The notes under the pieces are model-generated. The model searched no databases and was not told the DNA's origin. It saw only the letters and a list, made by a program, of their open reading frames with translations. The position numbers and the translations under genes are program-made. DNA of 64,000 nucleotides, from the NCBI RefSeq assembly GCF_910589235.1, contig NW_025813595.1, forward strand, positions 1,488,001 through 1,552,000, given 5' to 3'. Position 1 is the stretch's first letter. Each line of letters opens with the position of its first letter. The DNA comes from Vespa crabro (taxonomy: Eukaryota; Arthropoda; Insecta; Hymenoptera; Vespidae). Below, piece by piece: positions 26,721 through 39,919 of the stretch.

Positions 26721-27996
26721 AATAATTACAATAGTAACGATAATAACATTATGAAGATAATAATAATAATAATATTAACGATAATAATGATAATAACGAT
26801 AATAATAATATCGAAAATAACGACAATAATAAAAATAATAATAACGATAATAATGATAATAACGATAACATAGGTAATAATAAAGACAATAATATCGATA
26901 ATAACGATATTAACGATATAATAATAATAATAATAATTTCGTTAATTAGGATAATTTCGAAAATATCGGTAATAACTACGATGACGGGGAAATCGATAAT
27001 TAACAATAAAATCGAAAATAACGATAATAACTACATTAAATGTAATAATAATAACGATAATAACGATAATATCGATAAAAATAATAGCGACAATGACGAC
27101 AAAAGTAATAATATTATTAATGGTATTAACGATAATAACGATAATAGTAAATATAATAATAACGATAGTAACGATAATAACGCATAATAATAATTACAAC
27201 AATAAAAATAGTAATGATAAAAATAATAACGATGATAACGATATTGACGATAATAATAATAATATTAACAACGATATTATGTATAATAACGATATCATCG
27301 AGAATAATAAAAATAATATCGATAATAACGATAATAACGATAATAAAATTAATAATAATATCGATAATAGCAATAATAGCGATAATAAAATATTAATAGT
27401 AATAAGAATAATGATAATATCGATAATAACGGTATTATCGATAATAATTATAACGAAAATAACGACGATAATAATAATCATAATCGGTAATAAGGATAAA
27501 TACGATAACATCGATAATACTAATAGCAATAATATCGATAATAACTATAATATCGTCAATGATAATAATAATATTAACGATAATAACGATAATAACGATA
27601 ATAATAATAATAATAACATTAAAAACAATAATACCGATAATAACAATAATAGTAACAGCATTACAAACAATAATATCGATAATAAAGATAAATACGATAA
27701 TAATTGTAACAATTATATCGATAATAACGATTAGAAATACAATACTATTAACAATAATATTGCTGACAACGATAATAACGATAATTATAATAATTACATA
27801 TAGATAATAAGGTATGTAATGATAAGAACGTACATAACTATATAAAAGAAAATAACGGCAATTATAATAATAATAATGGCGATAATGACGATAATGACGA
27901 TAATAACGATGATGATGATAATATGGAATATAATAATATCGATAGTACCGATAATGGTAATAATAATAATAACGATAATAATGATAATAACAATAA
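26721..27996. repeat. Higher-order block N (27400-27870 partner 62300-62790)
   Basis: GGTAATAAGGATAAATACG followed by ATAACATCG near 27485 matches 62453. ATTACAAACAATAATATCG near 27659 matches 62580. AATTATAATAATTACATATA near 27783 matches near 62702. Bases 26721-27400 hold ordinary triplets plus GACGGGGAAATCG near 26982, one of the few four-G runs in the window. A short inverted repeat TATGTA/TACATA sits at 27813-27818 and 27831-27836. Confidence 0.7.
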
Positions 27997-28070
27997 GACA
28001 CTATCGGTCTGATACGATGTAATGATACGATAGTAACGATTACTGTAATGGTAATATTACCGATAGTTTC
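27997..28070. mobile_element. Palindrome-dense, insertion-like segment (possible MITE remnant)
   Basis: The ends are 12-base inverted repeats with one mismatch: GACACTATCGGT at 27997-28008 and ACCGATAGTTTC at 28059-28070. Overlapping the right end is a perfect 12-base palindrome GGTAATATTACC (28050-28061). Inside are a 5-base hairpin AGTAA/TTACT (28032-28044) and a direct repeat of GATACGAT (28011 and 28024). CAATAA lies just outside on the left (27991-27996) and at 28070-28075 on the right, which could be a target duplication, but that word is common in this background. The triplet pattern is lost only within this segment. It sits where block N ends and a different block begins. No coding capacity. 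Confidence 0.4.
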
Positions 28071-29055
28071 AATAATAACGATAATGATGTTAATAATAAA
28101 AATAATAATAAGGTAATAACGATATTAACGACATCAACGATAAAAATAATAATAAGAATAATAATAAAAATAACAATTACAATAATAACGATAATAACTA
28201 TAAGAATGAGAACAATAATAGCGATAACATCGTTAATAACAATAATCGTAATAATAACGATAATAGTGGTAATAACGATGACAACGATGTAAATAGTAAT
28301 AGTAATAACGATAATAACGATATTACCGAAAATAAGGATAATAATAATAATAATAATAACAATAATAACGATATTAATGATAATAAGAATAATAAAGATA
28401 GTAACAATAATTATAATAGTAATAATAATGTTAATAACGTTATTCACGATAATAACGATAATAATAATAACAGTAATAAAGATAATTGCGATAATATCGA
28501 TTATAATAATAACAATAAAATCGATAGTAATGATATTAATGATAACTATAATAAGATTAATTACGATAATAACGACAATAGTAATAATAATAATGCCCGT
28601 AATAATATTAACAATAATAACGATAATGAAGATTTTTACGATAATAATAATAACGATAATAACGATAATAACGATTATAATAATAATATTAATAACAAAG
28701 GATATAACGATATTCACGAAAATAACGATAATAATGATAATAACGATACTAATAAAAACAAAAATAACAATAATAACGATAATAACGATTATAATGATAA
28801 TAACTATAATAATGATATTAACAATAAGAATAAAAGTAATAATAATGACATTAACGTTATGAACGATAATAGTGATAATAACGATACTAATAAAAATAAT
28901 AATTACAATAATAAAGATAATAACGATTATTATCATAATAACTATAATAATGATATTAACAATAAGAATAAAAGTAATAATAAAGACATTAACGTTATGA
29001 ACGATAATAACGATAATAATATTAACAATAATAACGATTATAACTATATTAAAAA
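28071..29055. repeat. Shuffled array with pieces of blocks D and E (partners 4110-4220 and 37550-37750)
   Basis: AATAGCGATAACATCGTTAA followed by CAATAATCGTAATAATAACG occurs near 28215, 4130 and 37697. ATTACCGAAAATAAGGATAA near 28322 resembles 33640. The second half carries the 138-bp duplication. Confidence 0.75.
28726..29001. repeat. 138-bp tandem duplication
   Basis: Units 28726-28863 and 28864-29001 (46 triplets each) share CGATACTAATAAAAA, AATGATATTAACAATAAGAA and CATTAACGTTATGAACG at a constant offset of 138. They differ at scattered bases (for example AATAATGAC against AATAAAGAC near the right end), so the event is older than the 126-bp and 84-bp ones. Confidence 0.93.
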
Positions 29056-30760
29056 TAACAATAATATACGATAACAAAGATAAAAACAACAATAATAATA
29101 GTAAAACATACGAAAATAAGGATAATAATAATAATAATAATAACGATAATACTGATAATAACGTTAATAATTCTAGTAGAAATAACTATAATAATGGTAA
29201 TAACTATTTTTATGAAAACAATAGTAACGATAAAATCGATAATGTCGATTATAATAATAATAATAGCAACGATAATAACGATATTATCTATAATAACTAT
29301 AATAATAATAGCAATAATTACGACAATAACGATATAAATGATAATAACGATAACAACGGACACAAAATAATAATAATAGAAATAATAAAGGTCATAACGA
29401 TATTAAACATAATATCGTTAGTAATAATACTAATAATAACGATAAAAACGATTATAATGATAATAACGATAATAATAGAACTAATAATAACAATGTAAAC
29501 AATAATGACGATAATAACGAAATAACGATAATAAAATTAGTATAATAACAATAATAAAAATAATAACGATAATACCGTTAATATTGGTAATAATAATAGC
29601 AATATTCACATTAATTCCGATAATAATAATAATAATAATAATAACAATAATATCGACAATTACGATAAAAACGATAATAATAATAACGATAATATCGAAA
29701 AAAGTAATAATAATAATACCGATAGAAAAAATAATGACGATAAGATCAATAATAATAATAATAATTATAACGATTGTAACAATAATTACAGTAATAACAA
29801 TAATAATAATAAAATTAATATCGATAATTACGTTAATAACTGTAATAATAATAGAAATAATAACGATAATAACGATAATAGTAATAATAATAATAATAAC
29901 AATATTAAGGATAATAACGATAATAACGATAATAACGATAATTCTAATAACGATGACAACGATAAAAACAATAATATTAACATTAATATTAACTAAAATA
30001 AGGATAATATCGATAACAACGATACTATTAATAATAATTATCAAGATAATAACATAATTAACGATCATAACGATAAAATGATAGTAACATTACTAATAAT
30101 AATATTAATAACAATAATAACGTTAAGAACACTAATAATGAGAAGAATATGATCGATAATAACAATAATAAGGATAATTATAATTACAATAATAACGATA
30201 CCAACGATAATAACGATAAAAATAATAAAAATAATAAAGAAAATAACGATAATAACGAAGCCATCAATAATAATAATAACAATAATAAGGATAATAACGA
30301 TAACAACGATAATAATAATAACAACAATAAAGATAATAACGATAATGACAATTATACGGATTATAACAATACGATAATATCGATAATAGTAATAATAATA
30401 AGAACGATAATGAAGATAAAACGATAAAAATGATAATAACTATAATAACGATAATTGAAATAATAACTGTAATAATAATAGCAATATTATCATTAACCAT
30501 GATAATAAAGTTAATAAAAATAATAACGAAAATAACAATGAAAATAGTTGTAATAATAAAGAAATTAAAGATAGTAACGCTAAGAACGATAATAATAATA
30601 ACAATAATTACGACAAAACCATATTAACGATAATAACAATAATAATAAATATAATAACGACATTAATAATGATAATAATAACAATAATAACGATAATAAC
30701 AAAAATAATATAAAGAATAATAACGATTATAATGATAATAACGATAATAATAATAGCAAT
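29056..30760. repeat. Shuffled pieces of blocks A, E and F (partners 6890-7130, 7230-7400, 7640-7710, 1410-1480)
   Basis: ATACGATAACAAAG...AAACAACAATAATAATAG near 29066 matches 6900. GATAGAAAAAATAATGACG near 29722 matches 1425. GAACGATAATGAAGATAAAACG near 30405 matches 7660. ACTATAATAACGATAATTG follows there as in block F. The order along the DNA differs from copy I. Confidence 0.7.
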
Positions 30761-32200
30761 AATGACGATGTTAACGTTAAGAACGAAAAAAATAAAACCT
30801 TAAATGACCATTATAACATTATCAATGATGATAATAATAATGACGTTAATAATAATCATCATAAAAAAGATATTAACGATAATAACTACAATAAAAATTA
30901 TAACAAAATAATAATAATAATAGTGGCCACAAGAACGTTAATATCGATAATAACAATTATAATAATAACGATAGTAACGATAATATCGATCATATTAATA
31001 ACAATATTATTGATAAGATCGATAATAATAATAATAATAATAACGATAATATCGATAGTAAAAATAATAATGATAATAACGTTAGTAAAGATAATAACTA
31101 TAATATCGACTATATCAATAATAATAATTACGATAATCGCTATATTTACGATAATGACGATAATATTAATAACGATAATAACCCTAATAACGTAAATAAC
31201 GACAATAATAATAGAAATAATAACAATAACAACGATAATAGAGATAATAACGATAATATCGACATTATTAATAATAATGACAACGATAATTATGATAATA
31301 ATGTTCGTAAAACTAATAAAAATAAAGATAATAACAATTTTAACGATAATAACGAAAATATCGATAATAAAAATAATAATAGTAATAGCAATAATAACGA
31401 TAGTTACGATAATAACGATAATAGCAATAATACTAATAACGATAATAACGCTAATAATAATAACGATAATTGCAATAAGGTCGATAATATTAATAACAAT
31501 ATTCTCGATAATTTCGATATTAATAATTGTAATCATAACAATAATAACGATCATAACGATAATAGCAACTATAATAATCACGATATCAACGACATTAATA
31601 ATAATATTATTATTGTAAGTAACAATAATATTGATAACGATGTTTATATTCGTAATAATAATAACGTTTATAATGATTCTGAAGTTAATAATGATAATAA
31701 AAATAATAACCATAATAACGATAATAATAACATTATTACTAATAACAATAGTAACGATAATAACGGTAATAAAAACAACAATAATAACAATATTAACGAA
31801 AATATTAATAACAATTGTAACGGAAACAACGATAACAGCATTAATTATAATAATAATAATAGCGAATGTAAGTATGATAACGGTGACACCTATAATATTA
31901 ATAATAATAATAACGATAATAACGATAATAACCATAATAATAATAATCGTATTAAAGATAATAAACATAATAACGATACTGACGATAATAGCGAAAATAA
32001 TAATGACAACAAAAACAATATTAACGGTAATAAGTATAATAACAGTTATTATAATGACGGTAAAAACGATAAAAACGATAATAATGATAATAACGATAAT
32101 AACAATATTAACAATAATAATAATAGCAATAATAAAGATAATAACGATGTAAAAGTTTCTAACGATAATAATATTTACTACTATAACGATAATAAGAACA
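30761..32200. repeat. Higher-order block M/O (partners 22190-22500, 51050-52000, 58380-58840, 63250-63860)
   Basis: ACGTTAAGAACGAAAAAAAT near 30774 matches 63250 and 22188. GATATTAATAATTGTAAT near 31516 matches 51139, 38922 and 58388. AACAATTGTAACGGAAACAACG near 31810 and GTAAGTATGATAACGGTGAC near 31867 match 51717 and 51774. This module occurs at least five times in the window. Confidence 0.8.
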
Positions 32201-33520
32201 ATAATAATACTAATAATAATAAAAATAATACCGACAATAACGACAATCAGAATAATAATAGAAGTAATAATAACAATTTTAAGAATAATAACTATAAAAA
32301 CGAGAACAACAGTAATAATAGTAGTAATAAAAAAGTAATAATTATAATAACGATAAAAACGATTTTAACGATAATAATAATGAGGATAAGTAGGATATTA
32401 TCGATAATAATAATAACAATATTAGCCATAATACCGATAATAATAATAGTAGTAATAATAACCATAATAAAGATTATAATTACACAATAATAATAATAAT
32501 AATAGTAACGATAATAACGGTAATATCGATAAAAATAAAAGAAAAATAAAATAATATCAATAATAACGATAAAAAGTATAAAAACGATTATATCAATAAT
32601 ATAAAATACGATAATAACGATATTATCGATAATAATAATAACAATATTAACAATAATATCGATAATAATAACAACAATATTGACGATAATATCGATAATA
32701 ATAATAATAATCATATCAGTAATACCGGTAATAACGATAATATCGCTAATAAAAATAATGATAATAATGTTAACAGCGATATAAGCAATAACAATATTAA
32801 CGATAATATTGACAATATTAAAGATAATAATGATAATAATTTTAAAACGATAATAATTATCATAATTATAGTAGTAATAACGATAATAACGATATTAAAA
32901 ATAAAAATTATAACGATACAATAGATAATAATAATAAAATTTATAACGTTAATAACGAGAATAACGATAATAACGGTAATAATAATAAAATTGATATCGC
33001 TAATAACAATAATAAAGGTATAATATTATTAATAAGGACGATAATAATAATTATAATGGAAATAATAATGATTACAATATCGATAATAACTATAATAACG
33101 ATAAAATGGATAATAATAATAATAATAATAACATTAGTAATAATAATAATGTTAATTACGATAATAACGATAATAATAATAGTTATAATAACATTATAAC
33201 AATAATTACGAGATAAACGATAATAACAATATCTATAATAACTGTAATAATGATAGTAACCATAATGGCGATAATAACGATAATATCGATAATAATAATA
33301 ATAATAGTAACAGTAATATCGAAAATAACGATAATCACGACAGTAATAATAATAATAATAATAATATCCATAATGCAGATAATGACGCCAATAATAATAA
33401 TTATATAATATAAGTAATAATAACGATAGTGACAATAATAATAATAGTATTAATAACAATATTAAAAATAAGAACGATAATAACGATAATAACGATAATA
33501 ATAATAATAATAACGACATT
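32201..33520. repeat. Higher-order block I/K mix (partners 11280-12150, 43400-44130, 52740-52960)
   Basis: AACGATAATAATTATCATAA near 32845 followed by ATAGTAGTAATAACG matches 52758. AGAAAGGTATAATATTATTA-like words near 33013 match 52927. ATTATAATGGAAATAATAAT near 33050 matches 11989 and 14026. CATAATGCAGATAATGACGC near 33369 is unusual and unpartnered. Confidence 0.7.
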
Positions 33521-34047
33521 ATAACTATAATAAATATAATAACGATATGTTATTAACGTTAAAGACGACAATAGTGGTAATAGAAATAACGATAATAACG
33601 ATAATAGCGGCAACAAAAATTATAATAATAAAGATAATAACGATATTACCGAAAATAAAGATAAAAGCTATAAGAATAATAATAAGAAGAACAATATCAA
33701 TGACAATAACGATAATTAACATAATAACAGTAACGATGACACGACAATAATAATAACAATATTAATAACGATAATAACGATAACAACAATAATAACGATA
33801 ATAACTATATTAACGATATCAATAATATCGAAAATATCGTTAATTTCGATATTAATAATAACAATATTAAAGGTAATAACAATATTAATAATAATAATAA
33901 CGACATTAATAACTATAATAAATATAATAACGATATGGTATTAACGGTAAAAACGACAATAGTAGTAACAATAATTACGATATTATCGAAAATAACGACA
34001 ATAACAATAATAATAATAACAGTAATAACGATAATAACGATAGAGCG

Positions 34048-34055
<8 letters not shown>
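33521..34055. repeat. Extra copies of the block D module (partners 5010-5500, 52975-53220, 55480-55960)
   Basis: Two occurrences of AACGACATTAATAACTATAA-like then AAATATAATAACGATATG(T/G)TATT, at about 33516 and 33900, with AAGATAAAAGCTATAAGAAT between, as in block D. Confidence 0.8.
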
Positions 34056-34079
<24 letters not shown>

Positions 34080-34899
34080 AAAATAAAATAATAATAAGAT
34101 AAAATAATAATAATATTAACGATTACAACGAAAATAATGATAATAATAGGAGTAATAATAACAAACTTAGGAATAATATATATAGTTACGATAATAACGG
34201 TAATAATGGTAGAAGTAATAACAGAAATAACAACAATAACGATAAAAACGATATTAACGTTAAGAATAGTAACGATAATGACGATAAAATTGATAATAAA
34301 AATAACAATATTTACGATAATATCGATAATAGTAATAATAATAATAACAATATTAACGATTATAACGATAATAGCGATAATATTAATAAAGATAATATCG
34401 TTTATAAGAAAAATAATAATATCGATAGCAACAATAATAATTATAATGATGATTATATTAGTAATACTAATAACGATTACAACGTTAATAACGATAATAA
34501 CGATAATAATAAAAAAATTAATAAGGACAATTACGATAATAACTAAAATAATAATAGCAATAATAATTATAAAACGATAATAATGATAATAAAAGTAATA
34601 ACAATAATAACGATAACAATATTAATAACAATAATAACGATTATAATGTAAATAACGATAATGCAATACCGGTATACCCACAAGTACGAAAAATATTAAT
34701 AAAAATAATAACGTTAAAGCGATATTAACGATAATCACCTTAATTCTGATAACAATATTAACAATAATGACGATAATAACGATTGTAATGATAATAATAT
34801 TAACAATAATATCGATAAATACAATCATACCAATAATTATAATAATAGTAATATCGAAAATAAGGAAAATTAAGAGAAAAAACGGTAATAACGAATATA
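34056..34899. repeat. Degenerate array without a confident partner, containing an odd island
   Basis: Mostly Ile/Thr-phase triplets with rarer words such as CTTAGGAATAATATATATAG near 34167 and GTAGAAGTAATAACAG near 34208. The island at 34660-34735 is described separately. Confidence 0.6.
34660..34735. other. GC-richer, non-triplet island with overlapping palindromes
   Basis: Two perfect palindromes overlap: ATACCGGTAT (34666-34675) and GGTATACC (34671-34678). They are followed by CACAAGTACGAAAAATATT and, after some triplets, CACCTTAATTCTG. No paralogue was seen anywhere else in the window. It could be a remnant insertion or a repair junction; nothing in it codes for a recognisable product. 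Confidence 0.6.
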
Positions 34900-35640
34900 A
34901 CGATAATAACGGTAATAATTATAACAATAATGACGATAAAAACGATAATTACGATAATAATTATAATGACGATAATAAATATAATAGAAATAATAATAAA
35001 AACGATAGGAAAGATAATGAAGATAGTAATAATAACTATAATTACGACAATAATAATAATAATGACGATAATAAAAATATTAGCGATTATAACTATAATA
35101 ATTATAAAAATTATAACGAAATTGATCATAATAACGATAATGGTGATAAAAACGAAAATAATAATAATAATAGTAACAACAAAAACGATAATTACAATAA
35201 TAATAACAACAGCAATAACGGTAATACCGATAATTACGATAATAATAATAACAGTGATAACGATAATAACGATAAGTACGATTATAATAATGTCGATATT
35301 AACGAAAACAGTAATAATAATTATATCGGTAATAACAATAATAACAATAATAATAATAACAATAAAAAAGATAATAAAGAAATCAACGATAGTAATTGTA
35401 ATAATAAAATAATAATAACGATACTAACGATAATAACGATATTAACGATATTATCGATAATATTAACAATAATAATAACTATAATGACGACAATAACGAT
35501 AATAACGATATTAATAATAACAATTGTAACGATACTATCGATAATAATAATTAAAATATTAACGACTATATCGATATTAATAATAATAATAATTACGATT
35601 ATGACGATAATAACGATAATAACGATAATAATAATAATAT
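34900..35640. repeat. Higher-order block K, second copy (partner 18181-18990)
   Basis: The rare words matching 18480-18990 occur in order, including AAATCAACGATAGTAATTGT near 35379 and ATTAACAATAATAATAACTA near 35460. One + frame stays open for 410 codons across this region only because phase is kept; its translation switches from Asn/Asp to Ile/Thr where the phase slips. Confidence 0.75.
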
Positions 35641-36126
35641 TAATAAAGATAATAACGGTATTAATGACAAAAACGATAATAATGATAGCAATACAAAATA
35701 TAATAATATTAATAATAATATCGACGATAATAACAATAATAATAAGAAGAACAATAAAGATAATAACGATAATAGCCATAAAAATTATGTTAATAATAAC
35801 GATAATAACGTTATTAGTAATAATAATAATAATATCAATAATAAAAGCGTTAATGATGCTAAAAACAATAAACATAGTAACGGTATTAGAAATTATAATA
35901 ATGACAATAATAATGGTAATAACGATAATTATAATAACACTAAAAACTATAATATTAATAAAAACAATAAAGATAATAACGATAATAATAATGAAATAAT
36001 AACAGTAATAAAGATAATAACAATAATATTAATAACACAATTAAGGATAATAATGATTATAAATATATTGATAATAACGATAATAATAATAATAATATCA
36101 ATGATAAAGATAATAATGATACAAAC

Positions 36127-36180
<54 letters not shown>

Positions 36181-36589
36181 CATAGTAATGATAATAACGA
36201 TAATAATAATAACATTAATATCGATAATAACGATTATAACGATAATAATAATACTAATAATAACAAAAATAACAATAATAATCATAAAAAATATAATACC
36301 ATTAATGATGATAATCACGATATTAACGAAAATAAAGAAAATAATAAAAATAATATCGATAATTAAGCTAAGAACGATAATAACAATAATAATAATAACA
36401 ATAAAAACTATAATAACGATAATAAAGATAATTATAATAACGATAATATCGATAATATTAATAATAATTATAACGATAATAACGATAATAACGATAATAG
36501 TAGTAACAATAAAACGATAATAATCATAATAGTAATAATAAATATAATAATAGCAACAAAAATAACTATAATAATGGTAATAATAATAA
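35641..36589. repeat. Degenerate array with a pure AAT tract
   Basis: Ordinary triplets around pure AAT at 36127-36177. I could not anchor a paralogue with confidence. Confidence 0.65.
36127..36177. repeat. Pure (AAT)17 microsatellite
   Basis: Seventeen uninterrupted AAT units between ACAAAC and AACCATAG. Confidence 0.92.
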
Positions 36590-37560
36590 TAATATTAACA
36601 ATAATAAAGATAACAACGGCTATAGTGATAAAAGTAATAAAAATAAAATAGAAAATAAGGATAATAGCGATAACAACGTTATTAATTTTAGTAATTATAA
36701 CAATAATAATATTACTAACGATAATAACGATTTTAAAGAATCTAATAATAACGATAATAACGTTGATAACGATAATAATAATAACAATATTAACGATAAT
36801 ATCGATAATAATAATAATGACAATAACAACAAGAAAAAGGATAATAACGATAATAATATAAACGATAATAACAATAATACTAATAATAATACTATCTATA
36901 ATAACAATAATAATGATAATAATAATAATAATAATAACAATAATTACGATAATAAAGTAATTAACGATAATAATAATGATGATAATAACGATAATAGTAA
37001 TAATAATAATAACTATTATGACGATATTATCGATAAAAATAATAATGATATTAACTATAAAATAGATAATAATAATAACAAAATAAACGATAATATCGAT
37101 AATAATAGTAAATTGAATGACAATAAAAACAAAAATAACGAAAATGGCGCAAATAATATTTACGATAAAAACGATAATAATAATAATACAAATATCGATA
37201 ATAACAAAAATAACGATAATGAGGATAATAACGATAATAATAACAGCAATATTAATATCATTTATAGCTACTATAACGATGATAACCATAATGACGGTAA
37301 TAACGATTATAAGGATAATAATGTTAATAACGATAATAATAGTAATAATAAAAACGATAATAACAATATTAACTATAATAAGCATTATGATAATAATAAT
37401 AAGAACGATAAAATCGATAATAACGAAATTAACGATAATGACGATAATAACGGTAATGACCATAATAGCGATTATAATAGTAACGATAGTAACGATATTA
37501 CTAATAATAATAATAATGATAATAACGTTAATAACAAAAATAATAATAAGGTAATAACGA
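36590..37560. repeat. Higher-order block P (partners 16590-16960, 47040-47480 and 62940-63250)
   Basis: The first 370 bases, with TTTTAGTAATTATAACAATA near 36686 and ACGATAATATAAACG near 36848, match 16682 and 47120. The rest, with GATAATATCGATAATAATAG near 37089 and CAAAAACAAAAATAACGAAA near 37124, matches 63073-63140. The two partner sets join at about 36960-37000. Confidence 0.75.
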
Positions 37561-38570
37561 TGTTATCGACAAACACGATAATAATGATAATAGCAATAAT
37601 AATAAAAATAACAATTACAATGATAACGATAATAACTATAAGAAAGAGAACAATAACGATCATAGCGTTAATAACGATAATAATAATATCAATAATAGCG
37701 ATAACATCGTTAATAACAATAATCGTAATAATAACGATAATAAGGATAATAACGGTAATAACGGTAATAATAATAATAATAACAACGATAATACCGATAA
37801 TAGTAGTGATAATAATAACGATAACGACAATATTTAGGATAATAATAATAGCAATAATAGAGATAACAACGATATTATCTATAATAACAATATTAATAAT
37901 AACGATAATAACTAAAATAACGATGTAACGATAATAATATACGATATAATTACGATAATGACTATAATAACAATAATAATAATTACGATAATGGCGATGA
38001 TAATAATATCTATAATAACGTTAATAACGATAATAATAAAAACAAAAATATCAATAAAATCGATAATAACTATAATAACAATAATAATATTAACAATAAT
38101 AACGATAATAACTATATTAAAAATATCAATAATCTACGATAACGTCGATAAAAACAACAACAATAATAGGAAAAATAAGAAAAATAAGGATAATAACGAT
38201 AATAGCGTCAATAATAAAAATAATAACGATAATAAAGATAACGATATTAACGATAATAGTAATAATAATAATATCAAAAATAATAATAATTAAGATAATG
38301 ACTATAATAACAATAATAATAATTACGATAATGGCGATGATAATAATATCTATAATAACGTTAGTAACGATAATAATATTAACAAAAATATCAATAAAAA
38401 CTATAATAACTATAATAACAAATATAATAACGATAATAATAATAACAATAATAACGATAAAAACGATATAAACGATAACAACAGTAATAACAATGATAAT
38501 AACTATACTAATAGTAATAACAATATCAATAATAACAATTATAACAATAATTATAAAATAATAATAACGA
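37561..38570. repeat. Higher-order block E, copy II, with a 340-bp duplication
   Basis: 37957 and 38297 start the same sequence, GATAATGACTATAATAACAA then CGATAATGGCGATGATAATA, at an offset of 340. Copy I has it once (about 6719). Between the units is the AAAACAACAACAATAATAGG word of block E. The equivalent of 7000-7700 is missing after the second unit. Confidence 0.85.
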
Positions 38571-39418
38571 TAATAATAATAATGACGTTAATAATAATAA
38601 TAATATTAGAGATATTAACGATAATAAAAACAATAATAATTATAACAATAATAAGAATAATAATAGTAACCATAATATCGATAATATCGATAATAACGAT
38701 AGTAATAATAACGATAATGACGATAATAATAATAATAATAACGATAATAATGATAATTACTATATAAGGATTATAATAAAAGTAATAATAACAATATTAA
38801 AAATAATAAGTATAATAACGATAATAAGTACTATGATAGTAGTAATAATGAAAGTAATAAAAATTATAGCACTAAAAACGATTTTAACGATAATAATTAT
38901 GACGATATTTATTATAATATCGATATTAATAATTGTAATAATAACAATAATAACGATTATAACGGTAATAACGATAATAATGATAATAACGATAATAATT
39001 ATATTAATAAAAGGTACAATAATAACGATATTAACGAAAATATTAGTAACAATTGTAACGTTAACAACGACAATATACATAATAATAATAATAATAATAA
39101 TAACGAAAGTAAAGATAACAATAAAGAAAATAATAGCGATAATATCGATATTAACGATAATAATAATAATATTAATAACGATATTAAAAATAAATTCAAT
39201 AATAACAATAATAATAATAGAAATATTAACAATAATAACGAAAATAAAGATAACAGTAGTATTATTAACGATAACAATGATAATATTAATATAAATAATA
39301 ACGATAATAACGATAATAAAGATAAGAATATTAATATTAATAAAGATAATAAAGATATTAACGATAATACCGATAATAACGATTATAACGGTAGTAGCGA
39401 TAATAAATAAAATAACGA

Positions 39419-39486
<68 letters not shown>

Positions 39487-39898
39487 TAATATTGACGATA
39501 ACAACGATAATAAAATTAATAATATCTCTAATAATAACAATAATATCAATAATAACGATAATAATGATAATAATAATAACAATATTATCGATTATATCGA
39601 TAATTATAATAATAAAATTAACGATAATTTCGGTCATAAAATTAATACTAATAGCAATAATAACGATATTAACGGTAATAACTATTTTAATAATATCGAT
39701 AATAACAATATTATTGATAATAATAATAACGATAATTGCGATAATAATGATAACAAAATTAATAATAATAAAGATAATAACAATATTAACGATAATAACG
39801 ATAATAACGATAATAAAAATTTTAATTGTAATAACAATAATAAAGATAATAAAGAGAATAACGGTAATAACGATAATAACTATAATAATAATATAGAA
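38571..39898. repeat. Higher-order block F, copy II (partners 7860-8300 and 58010-59490)
   Basis: Includes the segment 38760-39400, which matches 58195-59045 (ATTATAATAAAAGTAATAAT-like, ATAATAAGTACTA, GGTACAATAATAACGATATT) and is absent from copy I. Pure AAT at 39419-39481 interrupts it. Confidence 0.82.
39419..39481. repeat. Pure (AAT)21 microsatellite
   Basis: Twenty-one uninterrupted AAT units after AATAACGA. The paralogue at 59048-59095, after the same word, has sixteen. Confidence 0.92.
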
Positions 39899-39919
39899 AA
39901 TGATATCAACGATATCATT
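39899..39919. repeat. Inverted repeat with GATATC arms, copy II
   Basis: Identical to 8319-8339: arms AATGATATC and GATATCATT around AAC, again followed by a third GATATC at 39923-39928. Confidence 0.9.

Noticed and set aside
27997..28070. Intrinsic transcription terminator
   Set aside because: The stem is long-looped and AT-rich, there is no T tract typical of a terminator, and no gene lies upstream.
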